Assembly: GCF_023634655.1 (NCBI RefSeq)
Contig: NZ_JAMKMS010000012.1
Span: 95,161 to 159,160 of the forward strand
Direction of reading: 5' to 3'
Source of the DNA: Vibrio methylphosphonaticus
Lineage (GTDB): Bacteria; Pseudomonadota; Gammaproteobacteria; Enterobacterales; Vibrionaceae
DNA length: 64,000 bases
Shown: in pieces, positions 30,277 to 39,276 of the stretch
Layout of the letters: the number at the start of each line of letters is the position of its first letter
How positions within the stretch are numbered: the first letter of the stretch is position 1
Notes under the pieces: generated by a model
The model's input: only the letters and a program-made list of their open reading frames with translations
Database searches by the model: none
What the model was told of the DNA's origin: nothing
Made by a program: the position numbers and the translations under genes

Positions 30277-31593
30277 ATGGCACTTTATCAGCAATTTTCA
30301 AACGCTCTATCTGCGTCATTAAACGACAAATCGAAGGTTATCCTCGCGTTGAGCGGTGGCATGGACTCTCGGGTATTATTGCGACTGCTGTCTATCTATG
30401 CCAAGCAACACCCGAATCGACAATGTATTGCGGTTCATGTTCATCATGGGCTAAGTGCTTACGCTGAGCGGTGGCTAGAGGATTGCCAACGTTGGGCTGG
30501 AGAAGAGGGCATTAGGTTTGAAGCCGAGAGAGTACAGCTCAACCTTGGTGACAGGCAAAGTGTAGAAAAGGCTGCACGCGACGCGCGATATCACGCGTTA
30601 GAACAATATGTCGATGTTGGTGATGTTTTATTAACAGGACAGCATTTAGATGATCAGGCTGAGACGTTTTTACTGGCGTTAAAGCGAGGGAGTGGGCCCA
30701 AGGGGCTGTCCTCAATGGCGGAGGATATGGCTTGGGGTAAAGGGCGTATTGTTCGCCCGCTCTTGATGGCATCTCAATCGGCTATCGCTTCTTACGCCGT
30801 ACAAGAAAAGCTAGAGTGGGTTGAGGATGAAAGTAACGAGGATACGCGCTTTGACCGCAACTTCCTTCGCCATCAAGTGATGCCCGTCCTCAATAATCGC
30901 TGGCCGAGTTTTGCCCATGCAGTACATCGAAGTGCTCGCTTATGTGCCCAGCAAGAAGCATTGCTTTACGAAATGCTGCGCCCAGAACTGGACGTGATGC
31001 TTGGCACCTTGGGTGGTCTATCCATATCGGCATTAACGCCCTTGTCTACGGTGAAACGTGATTATCTGTTGAGATTGTGGCTGGAATTACTGTCGGTGAC
31101 GCTCCCCAGTGAGAGGCAGTTGCAGATACTTTGGCAAGAGGTGGCTTGCGCTCAAGATGATGCAAATCCTGAGTTACGTCTCACATCGGGTGCGATTAGG
31201 CGCTTTGATGGGCAGTTGTACTGGGTCCCTGATTCTCAAGATATATCGGGGAGCTCGCAACGTTGGGATTTATCGAGTGCGTTACGTTTGCCCGATGATT
31301 TAGGGGTACTGAGTGTTGCGACCATTTCTCAATCAGCCACTATGACTTTAAATCGCTCAGCGTTAACTTTGCCTATCACTGTTATGTTTAATCCGGAAGG
31401 TCTCAGTGCTCATCCTTATGGTCGGAGTGGCTCAAGGAAAATGAAAAAATTATTTCAGGAATACAGAATACCAAGCTGGCAGCGTCGCCGATTACCTATT
31501 TTAATGGTTAATGAGGAAGTGGTCGCTGTCGCTAACTTATTTGTCGATAAAGCTTTTTATGGTTCAGACTGTGAACTAATTTGGGACAAATGA
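30277..31593 (+). CDS. tilS: tRNA(Ile)-lysidine synthetase
   Basis: Converts C34 of tRNA-Ile2 (CAU anticodon) to lysidine, so that AUA is read as isoleucine. The 438-residue protein has the ATP-pyrophosphatase P-loop LALSGGMDS (26-31), HVHHGLSA, TGQHLDDQAET and the C-terminal domain with YRIPSWQRRRLPI. The ATG at 30277 is preferred to an open frame six codons upstream, as TAGGA precedes it. It follows accA as in enteric bacteria. Confidence 0.95.
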   Translation: MALYQQFSNALSASLNDKSKVILALSGGMDSRVLLRLLSIYAKQHPNRQCIAVHVHHGLSAYAERWLEDCQRWAGEEGIRFEAERVQLNLGDRQSVEKAARDARYHALEQYVDVGDVLLTGQHLDDQAETFLLALKRGSGPKGLSSMAEDMAWGKGRIVRPLLMASQSAIASYAVQEKLEWVEDESNEDTRFDRNFLRHQVMPVLNNRWPSFAHAVHRSARLCAQQEALLYEMLRPELDVMLGTLGGLSISALTPLSTVKRDYLLRLWLELLSVTLPSERQLQILWQEVACAQDDANPELRLTSGAIRRFDGQLYWVPDSQDISGSSQRWDLSSALRLPDDLGVLSVATISQSATMTLNRSALTLPITVMFNPEGLSAHPYGRSGSRKMKKLFQEYRIPSWQRRRLPILMVNEEVVAVANLFVDKAFYGSDCELIWDK

Positions 31594-31699
31594 ACTAATT
31601 TCATGTCACAATCGTAAGCATAATAAATCGCCAGGTACGGGAAGGCGTCTTTGATACTTTGATATCTGGTATATATGGAAATAGCAAAAAGGTAATGCA

Positions 31700-32011
31700 A
31701 TGAATAAATTCGTGATAGGTGCAGCACTCGCTGTCAGTGTTTTGAGTGGAACCGCAGTAGCGGCTGACGTACAAGCAGGTAAGGCAAAAGCCGCGATTTG
31801 CGCCGCTTGTCACGGAGCTGATGGTATTGCTGTCATTCCTGGCTACCCTAACCTCAAAGGGCAGAATGAACAGTATTTAGTATCGTCTATTAATGCTTAC
31901 AAAAATAAAGAACGTAATGGTGGGTTGGCTGCCGTTATGCAAGCTCAGGCTTCAATGCTTAGTGATGAAGATGTCGCGAACGTTGCGGCTTACTATGCAA
32001 GCCTAAAGTAA
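31700..32011 (+). CDS. Periplasmic c-type cytochrome (c553/c4-like)
   Basis: A 103-residue exported class I cytochrome c. Signal peptide is residues 1-22 (VAA cleavage). The heme-binding CAACH motif lies at 34-38. The axial methionine is probably Met80 or Met86. It is a single-heme, soluble carrier, and its partner oxidase is not encoded here. It has a terminator after it and no operon partner. Confidence 0.9.
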   Translation: MNKFVIGAALAVSVLSGTAVAADVQAGKAKAAICAACHGADGIAVIPGYPNLKGQNEQYLVSSINAYKNKERNGGLAAVMQAQASMLSDEDVANVAAYYASLK

Positions 32012-32035
32012 TTATTACAAAAAAATTCAATTTAG

Positions 32036-32062
32036 AGCCCGAAGTTGTCCTTCGGGCTTTTT
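32036..32062 (+). terminator. Terminator after the cytochrome c gene
   Basis: A 9-bp perfect stem (AGCCCGAAG/CTTCGGGCT) with a 5-nt loop and T5. Confidence 0.9.
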
Positions 32063-32069
32063 GTTTTGA

Positions 32070-32098
32070 TTGATTGTTTTTACTGGCTACCAGATAAT
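32070..32098 (+). promoter_or_regulatory. Probable sigma-70 promoter for glnB
   Basis: TTGATT, 17-nt spacer, GATAAT, ending about 30 nt before the glnB ATG and just past the preceding terminator. Confidence 0.7.
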
Positions 32099-32119
32099 AT
32101 CGACATAAAAGTGATGTAA

Positions 32120-32467
<348 letters not shown>

Positions 32468-32486
32468 TCCAATTCGGATAGACTGT

Positions 32487-32516
32487 AAAAAGGAGTAGTT
32501 ATCTACTCCTTTTTTA
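32487..32516 (+). terminator. Terminator after glnB
   Basis: A 12-bp perfect stem (AAAAAGGAGTAG/CTACTCCTTTTT) with a TTAT loop and T-run. It ends 18 nt before the next start codon. Confidence 0.92.
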
Positions 32517-32533
32517 TTGGGAGGTAGTAATAA

Positions 32534-33379
32534 ATGAAAATGAAGTGGCTGATATGGGGACTGCTCGTTGCCACCCTTGTGGTGTTTGGCAGTTTTCAAT
32601 TGATTTTTACCACGCGAACTACCCCTGAAGTCACGTCTATTCATAGCGGTAGCGTCGCTAAGGAACTGAAGTGTTATCAAGGCGATAGTGCTCAAGTGAT
32701 CGATAATGCCGGTAAGTTGAATATATTAGTTTGGAATATCTATAAGCAAAACCGGGAAAATCTCTTATCGGAGCTGGAGCGCTTGTCTAAGGGGAAGCAG
32801 CTTGCACTGTTACAAGAGGCCAATCTCGACGCGCCTTTTATGCAATGGCTAAAGGAATCAAGTTGGAGTAGCCAGCAAGCTACCGCTTTTAAGGCTTTTG
32901 ATGTATCTGCCGGCGTGCTTAATCTTAGTACCCAGATGCCGTCAATCGCGTGTGCTAATTTACAGGTAGAGCCCTGGCTTAGGTTACCGAAATCGGGGTT
33001 GTATGCAGAGTACGCATTAAGTAATGGGACTAAACTCATTACCGTTAATCTTCACTCTGTTAACTTTACGATAGGGACCGAGGAATATCAGGCGCAGCTA
33101 GAGTCATTTAAGCAGGTATTAATTAGCCACAAAGGCGCGTTGTTGATTGCTGGCGACTTTAATAGTTGGAGTGAGGAGCGCCTTGAGGTTTTGCTAAATG
33201 TGCTCAAAAAGTACCACATTAAAGAAGTAACCTTTAAAGATGACAACCGCAAACGCTTTGTTACCGGTCTGCCTCTTGATCATATTTTTTATCGCGGAAT
33301 GACGTTATTGTCTTCTTCTTCTCCTGCCTCTACAGCATCGGATCATAACCCCATGATGGCTGAATTTCGTCTTGATTGA
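32534..33379 (+). CDS. Endonuclease/exonuclease/phosphatase (EEP) family protein, YafD-like
   Basis: A 281-residue protein of the EEP/DNase I superfamily. An N-terminal hydrophobic segment (residues 5-24) looks like a membrane anchor or uncleaved signal. The active-site residues are recognisable: N68 (VWNIYKQN), E95 (LLQEAN), the DxN in GDFNSW, and the D-H pair near the C-terminus (SDHNPM). The substrate cannot be told from sequence; DNA, phosphoesters and lipids are all used by the family. It lies 18 nt past the glnB terminator. Confidence 0.85.
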   Translation: MKMKWLIWGLLVATLVVFGSFQLIFTTRTTPEVTSIHSGSVAKELKCYQGDSAQVIDNAGKLNILVWNIYKQNRENLLSELERLSKGKQLALLQEANLDAPFMQWLKESSWSSQQATAFKAFDVSAGVLNLSTQMPSIACANLQVEPWLRLPKSGLYAEYALSNGTKLITVNLHSVNFTIGTEEYQAQLESFKQVLISHKGALLIAGDFNSWSEERLEVLLNVLKKYHIKEVTFKDDNRKRFVTGLPLDHIFYRGMTLLSSSSPASTASDHNPMMAEFRLD

Positions 33380-33398
33380 TGAGTTGGGATTGCTTATA

Positions 33399-33425
33399 AA
33401 AAAACGGCCTAGATAGGCCGTTTTT
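33399..33425. terminator. Bidirectional terminator between the EEP gene and mltD
   Basis: An 11-bp perfect stem (AAAAACGGCCT/AGGCCGTTTTT) around AGAT, with A-rich and T-rich sides. Confidence 0.9.
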
Positions 33426-33475
33426 AATTGTTCTCTTCTGTGAATAGAAGCGTTTATTGTCTCAAGTTCAATCTG

Positions 33476-35041
33476 TTATGTGCTAGTTTTAGTGACATCA
33501 ACATAAAGCTTGAGTTTTTGGCCTGGCTTTAAATATCGCTGCTTTTCTAGGCCATTCCATTTAACGACGTCATTAGTGCGAACATTAAATTTATGCGCAA
33601 TGCCACTGACGGTATCGCCATTTCTCACAGAGTAAAAGACCGTTCGAATGATTGCGCCATTTGATTGGTCTTTCCAAATGACGATGTCTTGCCCAATACG
33701 CAGGGTATCTCTTGGTCCCATCCCGTTCCATTTCGCGAGCGATTGATGAGACACTTTGTTGGCTTTCGCAATAGACCACAAACTGTCACCACTTGCGACT
33801 TTATGGGTGATTTTGTAATTACCACGAGATGTTGACTGTGTCTTTGCTAGGCGGTTAGACGCGCTTAATGCGTAGATGTCATCATTTTTCGTTGACGTTG
33901 GGACAAGTAAATACTGGCCTGCGCGAATGTTATTATTTATCAGTCCGTTTGCTTTTTGGATGACGTTAGTCGTTGTTTGATGTTTCTGTGCAATGACACT
34001 CAACGAATCCCCAGATTGAACCTTATAACGTACCAAGCGCATGCCTTTTCCGCGGTTTTTCGCCAGTTCTTGTTGGAACTGCTCAACGCTTGCGATTGGT
34101 AGTAATAAAGATTGTGGTCCTGATGGCGCCGTTGCCCATTGATTGTAGGCTGGGTTATAGCCTTGCAGTTCTTTAACTGAAATTCCGGCATACTTTGCCG
34201 CGATGGCCAAATCGAGTTGCTCTTCCGGATCAATCAACTGCAATGCTGGTTGGTTCGGGATCGCTGGAATATTTAGACCATACTTTTCTTGATTGGCGAG
34301 TACGTCAGCCAACGCAAGTAATTTTGGTACGTAGCTACTGGTTTCTTTTGGGAGATCGAGTGAGAAGAAATCAGTAGGTTTGTTGAGTTTCTTGTTTTTA
34401 CGAATCGCACTGTTTACACGACCACCACCGCTATTATAGGCCGCAATCGCATGATGCCAGTTACCATCAAAGCGCTTGTTGAGTTGCGTTAGGAAGTCTA
34501 ATGCTGCGGTTGTTGAGGCGGTAACGTCTCTTCGGCCATCATACCAATAGGTTTGCTCTAGTCCGAATGCTTTACCTGTTGCAGGCACGAATTGCCATAG
34601 ACCGGCTGCACTACCATGTGAATAGGCGAACGCATCAAACGAGCTTTCAACGACAGGTAATAATGCTAGTTCTAAAGGCAGCCCACGCTTTTCTATTTCC
34701 TCGGTAATTAAATAAAGGAATGGCTGAGCACGTTGTGAAACCGTATTTAGGTGGCTTGGGTGTTTGATGTACCATTGGCGATAGTAGTCGACTTTAGCGT
34801 GGTCTGGCGTTGGCATTTTCAGCTGCATCGCAATACGCTTCCACACATCTTCTTGTTGCTGCGGGGTAAGGGCTTTCGGTGCTGCGACAGCTGGTTCAAC
34901 AGAAACCGGTTTATTAGTTGTAGTTTTGGCGGTTTCTGAAGGAGAGTTGGTAGGCTCTGTTGTGTTACTGCTTGAATCTGGCTGAGTCATTTGACACCCT
35001 GCCAGCAACAGGGCTAAGGCCCAACTGATTTTCTTATGCAT
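33476..35041 (-). CDS. mltD: Membrane-bound lytic murein transglycosylase D
   Basis: Cleaves peptidoglycan glycan strands to 1,6-anhydromuropeptides. The 521-residue lipoprotein precursor has the lipobox LLAGC (Cys16). A Ser/Thr/Pro-rich linker follows, then a SLT domain (catalytic Glu132 in PVVESSFD, with GLWQFVPATGKAFGL). Three C-terminal LysM repeats each begin near a V-x-x-GD motif (about residues 345, 410 and 470). It is divergent in role but adjacent to gloB, as in enteric bacteria. Confidence 0.95.
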   Translation of the reverse strand: MHKKISWALALLLAGCQMTQPDSSSNTTEPTNSPSETAKTTTNKPVSVEPAVAAPKALTPQQQEDVWKRIAMQLKMPTPDHAKVDYYRQWYIKHPSHLNTVSQRAQPFLYLITEEIEKRGLPLELALLPVVESSFDAFAYSHGSAAGLWQFVPATGKAFGLEQTYWYDGRRDVTASTTAALDFLTQLNKRFDGNWHHAIAAYNSGGGRVNSAIRKNKKLNKPTDFFSLDLPKETSSYVPKLLALADVLANQEKYGLNIPAIPNQPALQLIDPEEQLDLAIAAKYAGISVKELQGYNPAYNQWATAPSGPQSLLLPIASVEQFQQELAKNRGKGMRLVRYKVQSGDSLSVIAQKHQTTTNVIQKANGLINNNIRAGQYLLVPTSTKNDDIYALSASNRLAKTQSTSRGNYKITHKVASGDSLWSIAKANKVSHQSLAKWNGMGPRDTLRIGQDIVIWKDQSNGAIIRTVFYSVRNGDTVSGIAHKFNVRTNDVVKWNGLEKQRYLKPGQKLKLYVDVTKTST

Positions 35042-35118
35042 GGTCTTTACTACAAACGGTTACTTGAACGGTCGTGCATAATACTAATACGGTTGGTGCC
35101 AATACAAGCAGGAAAACG

Positions 35119-35877
35119 TTAAAATTCGTTTTTCCACTCACGTAATGCGGTAAAAGTAGACACAGGATCGTTGTTGACACTTCTATTTGCAACAGATTTC
35201 ATCACTTCTATTTGCTGAGTTCTTAAGAACGGGTTGATACGTTTTTCGATGGAAATAGAAGTAGGTAGCGTCGGAATACCTTGTACTCGCTTCTGATTAG
35301 CTTGCTCTCGATACTCGTGAAGAAAGGCATTATGAGGCTCGATTGCCATCGCAAACGCAAGATTACTCAGTGTATACTCGTGCGTGCAAAATACATCCGT
35401 TTCTTCTGGAAGCAACGTTAGCTTCTGTAAGGAATGGAACATCTGCTCTGGTGTTCCTTCGAAGATTCGCCCGCATCCTGCTGAAAACAACACATCGCCA
35501 CAAAAAAGTTTCGCATCGCCAACATAGCCAATATGGTCGAGGGTATGCCCTGGTAAATCGAGCACTAAGAATTCTTCACCGAATAAATGAATACGATGTC
35601 CTTCCGATACGTGATGAGTTAAATGAGGAATAGCGGAATTATCGGGACCAATCACCGTAAGGTTGGGGTACTTGGCGACGAGTGCGTCAATACCATTAAT
35701 ATGGTCCCAGTGATGATGAGTAATCATAATCGTGGTGAGTTCGAGTTGATGTTGCTCTAAATAGGCAATGACGGGTTCCGCGTCACCAGGATCGACAACA
35801 GCGCACAACTTCTGGTTATTTTGAATCAGCCAGATGTAATTATCATTAAATGCGGGTATGCTTTTGATATGTAACAT
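35119..35877 (-). CDS. gloB: Hydroxyacylglutathione hydrolase (glyoxalase II)
   Basis: Hydrolyses S-lactoylglutathione to lactate and glutathione in methylglyoxal detoxification. The 252-residue metallo-beta-lactamase-fold protein has the dinuclear metal motif THHHWDH (53-59), and further metal histidines in LPGHTLDH and VFCTHEYT. It is divergent from the yafS-like gene, with 40 bp between start codons, and upstream of mltD on the same strand. Confidence 0.96.
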   Translation of the reverse strand: MLHIKSIPAFNDNYIWLIQNNQKLCAVVDPGDAEPVIAYLEQHQLELTTIMITHHHWDHINGIDALVAKYPNLTVIGPDNSAIPHLTHHVSEGHRIHLFGEEFLVLDLPGHTLDHIGYVGDAKLFCGDVLFSAGCGRIFEGTPEQMFHSLQKLTLLPEETDVFCTHEYTLSNLAFAMAIEPHNAFLHEYREQANQKRVQGIPTLPTSISIEKRINPFLRTQQIEVMKSVANRSVNNDPVSTFTALREWKNEF

Positions 35878-35917
35878 TGTTGTTTCTCCAATTCACTTTG
35901 AGAGAGAGCGCGAAAAT

Positions 35918-36658
35918 ATGAAGCCAGCACGCAGCAAGAAAAAGCTCGACCATCCCCATTCTTGGGAAGAACTTGCCAACGGTCAATGGGTTTCTGAATC
36001 TATTCAGACTCGTTTGGATGAGTGGTGCCCAAAGCTTTTTGGTTATCATATGCTTAAACTGGGTGGCTTAAGCTGCGAGTTGACAAGTTGTAACTGCAAT
36101 ATACAACATCAAGTTAATTTAGACGCTAAAAACCCACTGCACAATGTGATCGCCGATCGGTATGAACTCCCTTTTTTAGAAAAAAGCTTTGATGCGGTTA
36201 TTCTTGCCCATCAACTGGAATACTGTGATGACCCGCATCGCTTATTGCGCGAGGTAGATCGTGTGATGATTGATGATGGTTATCTTATAATCACCGGCTT
36301 TAATCCAATCAGTTTTACAGGGCTCGCGAGCTTGATGCCTTGGCGACGTAATAACTTTCCTTGGAGTGGACGTATGTTTACGCCCAATCGAATTCGTGAC
36401 TGGCTAAGTGTACTTAACTATCAGGTGATTCACGCTGATACGTATGCATTGTTTCCAATGAAGCGACATCGCACGATGTGGACATGGTTAGAGAGCAGTG
36501 TGGGGGATTGGGCTTCACCGATGGGGAGTTTGTACTTTATTGTCGCTCGAAAGCGGACGTATCCGCTTAAACCGATAAAACCACATTGGCAGTTAAAGAA
36601 AAAACTCACACCGGTGAGTTTGAATTACCGAACTGCCGACAAACGCAAGATTAACTAG
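35918..36658 (+). CDS. yafS: SAM-dependent methyltransferase, YafS-like
   Basis: A 246-residue class I methyltransferase-like protein, of unknown substrate, in the enteric yafS position between gloB and rnhA. Motifs [17 protein letters not shown] and [16 protein letters not shown] match the methyltransferase fold after motif I. The glycine loop of motif I is poorly conserved. I chose the ATG at 35918; the frame continues 20 codons upstream into the gloB start. Its stop overlaps the rnhA stop by 8 nt on the other strand. Confidence 0.85.
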   Translation: MKPARSKKKLDHPHSWEELANGQWVSESIQTRLDEWCPKLFGYHMLKLGGLSCELTSCNCNIQHQVNLDAKNPLHNVIADRYELPFLEKSFDAVILAHQLEYCDDPHRLLREVDRVMIDDGYLIITGFNPISFTGLASLMPWRRNNFPWSGRMFTPNRIRDWLSVLNYQVIHADTYALFPMKRHRTMWTWLESSVGDWASPMGSLYFIVARKRTYPLKPIKPHWQLKKKLTPVSLNYRTADKRKIN

Positions 36659-37115
36659 GCTGATAGCCTATATCGTCTTCTGTTGGGTTTTCAGCTCCGT
36701 GTCTTGCTAGTTCATCACACATTTCATTTTCACGGTGACCGGCATGCCCTTTGACCCAGCGCCAGTCGACAGAGTGGCGTGCGGTCTCTTCATCTAGCGC
36801 TTTCCAAAGATCGGCGTTCTTTACGGGTTTCTTGTCGGCTGTTTTCCAGCCTCGTTTTTTCCAGTTGTGAATCCACTGTGTGATGCCTTGACGTACATAT
36901 TGACTGTCGGTGGTAAGAATGACATCGCACGGCTCTTTTAGTGTTTTGAGTGCCACTATGGTTGCCATCATTTCCATGCGATTGTTGGTTGTGAGCTGAT
37001 AGCCCTTGGAGAGTTTTTTTTCGGTTTGTTTATAGCGCAGTACGATGCCATACCCGCCAGGCCCCGGATTACCTAAGCAAGATCCGTCAGTGAAAATTTC
37101 AACCTGTTTCGCCAT
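36651..37115 (-). CDS. rnhA: Ribonuclease HI
   Basis: Cleaves the RNA strand of RNA-DNA hybrids, at R-loops and primers. The 154-residue protein has the full catalytic set D10, E48, D70 and D134 and H124. It is divergent from dnaQ with 57 bp between starts, and converges on the yafS-like gene with an 8-nt stop overlap. The classic rnhA/dnaQ arrangement is thus kept. Confidence 0.97.
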   Translation of the reverse strand: MAKQVEIFTDGSCLGNPGPGGYGIVLRYKQTEKKLSKGYQLTTNNRMEMMATIVALKTLKEPCDVILTTDSQYVRQGITQWIHNWKKRGWKTADKKPVKNADLWKALDEETARHSVDWRWVKGHAGHRENEMCDELARHGAENPTEDDIGYQPS

Positions 37116-37172
37116 GATTTGATACTATGTAGGTCTGTAACTTTATTTCTATAGTCTGACATACAAAACATC

Positions 37173-37913
37173 ATGAATACCAGTCTCAATTCAGAACAAC
37201 GCAGAATCATCGTACTCGATACGGAAACGACGGGTATGAACCGTGAAGGTGGTCCTCACTACCTAGGGCATCGAATTATTGAAATTGGTGCGGTTGAGAT
37301 CATCAATCGAAAATTCACGGGAAGGCACTTCCACGTTTATATCAAGCCCGATCGTCTGATTCAACCCGATGCGATTGCCGTTCACGGTATTACGGATGAA
37401 TTCTTATTAGACAAACCAGAATATAAGCAAATCCATACGGAGTTTCTTGAGTTCATTGCTGGCGCTGAGCTGGTGGCTCATAACGCGCCCTTCGATGTGG
37501 GCTTCATGGATCTTGAGTTTTCCATGGTGGATGCGAGCATTGGCAAAACGGAAGACCATTGCAAGGTTACCGATACCTTGGCCATGGCAAAGCGTATGGC
37601 TAATATGCCCGCAAGGAAAAACCTTGATTCCTTAGCGAAACATTACACCATCGATACTTCTGCGCGTATATTGCACGGCGCTTTACTCGATGCGGAAATC
37701 CTTGCTGACGTTTATTTAGCTATGACGGGTGGACAGACGCACTTGCAGTTCAATGCAGGGCAATCTGGGGACTCGGACTCAGAAATGATCAAAAGATTAA
37801 CGACAGGACGAAAAGCGCTAAAGGTTTTGCATGCAACGGCCGATGAACTAGAAGCGCATAATGCGCGCTTGGATATCGTAGGAAAAGGCGGTAACTGTTT
37901 ATGGCGCCAGTAG
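37173..37913 (+). CDS. dnaQ: DNA polymerase III epsilon subunit
   Basis: 3'-5' proofreading exonuclease of the replicase. The 246-residue protein has the DEDDh exonuclease set: D16 and E18 (IVLDTETTG), the ExoII aspartate (VAHNAPFDVGF), and H plus D in LHGALLDAEI. The C-terminal segment that binds DnaE follows. It is divergent from rnhA and followed 9 nt later by the TIGR03503 gene, so they may share a transcript. Confidence 0.97.
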   Translation: MNTSLNSEQRRIIVLDTETTGMNREGGPHYLGHRIIEIGAVEIINRKFTGRHFHVYIKPDRLIQPDAIAVHGITDEFLLDKPEYKQIHTEFLEFIAGAELVAHNAPFDVGFMDLEFSMVDASIGKTEDHCKVTDTLAMAKRMANMPARKNLDSLAKHYTIDTSARILHGALLDAEILADVYLAMTGGQTHLQFNAGQSGDSDSEMIKRLTTGRKALKVLHATADELEAHNARLDIVGKGGNCLWRQ

Positions 37914-37922
37914 GAGAAAGGC

Positions 37923-39167
37923 ATGCAGAGGATTTTCATAGCGTTTAGTCTGTGGTTGACGCTCATTGGCACAGCAATAGCCAGTGAGTCTGCGATGTCA
38001 TTTTTGGACAACCGATTTCGTGTGGACGAAACTGTCGAGCGAATTACGTTTCTTGTTTACCGAAAAGATAACTCTCGCCCCGTCACCTTAGTTCGCCCTG
38101 ATGGAAGAAAATACTACGCTTGGAAGCACCCAGCCAACGTACATTGGATTGAAGAGCCTACCGCCGATATTGTGACGATTGAACGTCCAATGCCCGGCCC
38201 TTGGCAAGCGATTGGTAAAGTTACGCCTAAGAATAATATCCAATTAGTTTCTAAGTTGTCGTTAAAAGCGCAAGCCCTACCTGAGCGCCTGTACCAAGGT
38301 GAAAAAATCAAGTTTACTTCTCATTTGCTGAGTAATGGTGAACCTTTAATTATTGATAGTATTTTGACTCATGTGAACCTAAAGGTAGTCATGACACGCT
38401 ACCTCGAAGAGCAAGAGATGAAGGACTCTAAGGCGAAGCCCATTCCAATGGTTATTGGCGAGTTTTTTGACGATGGCGTTGGTCTAGATGAACGAGCTGG
38501 AGATGGTGTTTTTACCGTTGAGCTTCCGATCACCATCGAGCCCGGTAAATACAACGTTCGAATCACGACGGGTAATGGTGTGTTTCTGCGCGCACTTGAA
38601 CAAGAAGTCTTTGTCTATCCGACGCCATTCACTACTCGTTTTATTCAAGGAGACGACAGCGCGCCTCATCAATTAAGGCTGCGTGGCGAAGCAGGCACCA
38701 TCCAAGCGGGAAGTTTAGCCACCTCGATCGCATTAGTTTCTCCCAATGACAGTGAGCAAGTCGTACAAGGTCAAAGTGGCGAGAGTGACACAGAGTTGAC
38801 CTCATTGTTCACCGATCATAATGAGGTGGGTACCTATCACTGGTCTGGGCATGTTTATGCGAATGAATCGATGACGGATCGAGAGCTTGTTTTTGATTTG
38901 CCTAGTCGGTCATTTAGCGTGGTAGGGGCGATTGATTTAGATAAAGCGCAAGCGTTGCAAGTGGCAGCGAGAGAAGCCAAGAAGAAAGCGCAACAGGAAG
39001 CGCAAATTGCACAGCACAGAGCGACAGTTAAACAACGAGCAATGATTGCTATCCTTGTTGGTAATACCGTTTTGATACTGCTAGGGGCACTGGTGTGGTG
39101 GATAGTGAGACGAAAACGCGCTATACGAGCCGTAACACCGGAAATGCAACTAAAGATGCCGGGTTAG
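37923..39167 (+). CDS. TIGR03503 family membrane protein
   Basis: A 414-residue protein of the TIGR03503 family, conserved in Vibrio and Shewanella, function unknown. It has a signal peptide (about 1-20), a large beta-rich periplasmic region, a charged Ala/Lys/Gln helix (about 340-370) and one C-terminal membrane helix (about 373-395) with a basic cytoplasmic tail. The DDGVGLDERAGDGVF motif suggests a calcium-binding or structural loop. It follows dnaQ by 9 nt, which looks like operon sharing without functional link. Confidence 0.85.
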   Translation: MQRIFIAFSLWLTLIGTAIASESAMSFLDNRFRVDETVERITFLVYRKDNSRPVTLVRPDGRKYYAWKHPANVHWIEEPTADIVTIERPMPGPWQAIGKVTPKNNIQLVSKLSLKAQALPERLYQGEKIKFTSHLLSNGEPLIIDSILTHVNLKVVMTRYLEEQEMKDSKAKPIPMVIGEFFDDGVGLDERAGDGVFTVELPITIEPGKYNVRITTGNGVFLRALEQEVFVYPTPFTTRFIQGDDSAPHQLRLRGEAGTIQAGSLATSIALVSPNDSEQVVQGQSGESDTELTSLFTDHNEVGTYHWSGHVYANESMTDRELVFDLPSRSFSVVGAIDLDKAQALQVAAREAKKKAQQEAQIAQHRATVKQRAMIAILVGNTVLILLGALVWWIVRRKRAIRAVTPEMQLKMPG

Positions 39168-39210
39168 CTATGATTACTGACCAGGACGTAGTGACTGAGT
39201 GTTAGAGCAA

Positions 39211-39240
39211 AAAATGCCAACCTTATCGGTTGGCATTTTA
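39211..39240. terminator. Bidirectional terminator between the TIGR03503 gene and fadE
   Basis: A 12-bp perfect stem (AAAATGCCAACC/GGTTGGCATTTT) with a 5-nt loop. Confidence 0.88.
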
Positions 39241-39276
39241 TTATGTGTTGGAGAATAGATTAACCTTAGTCACGGC

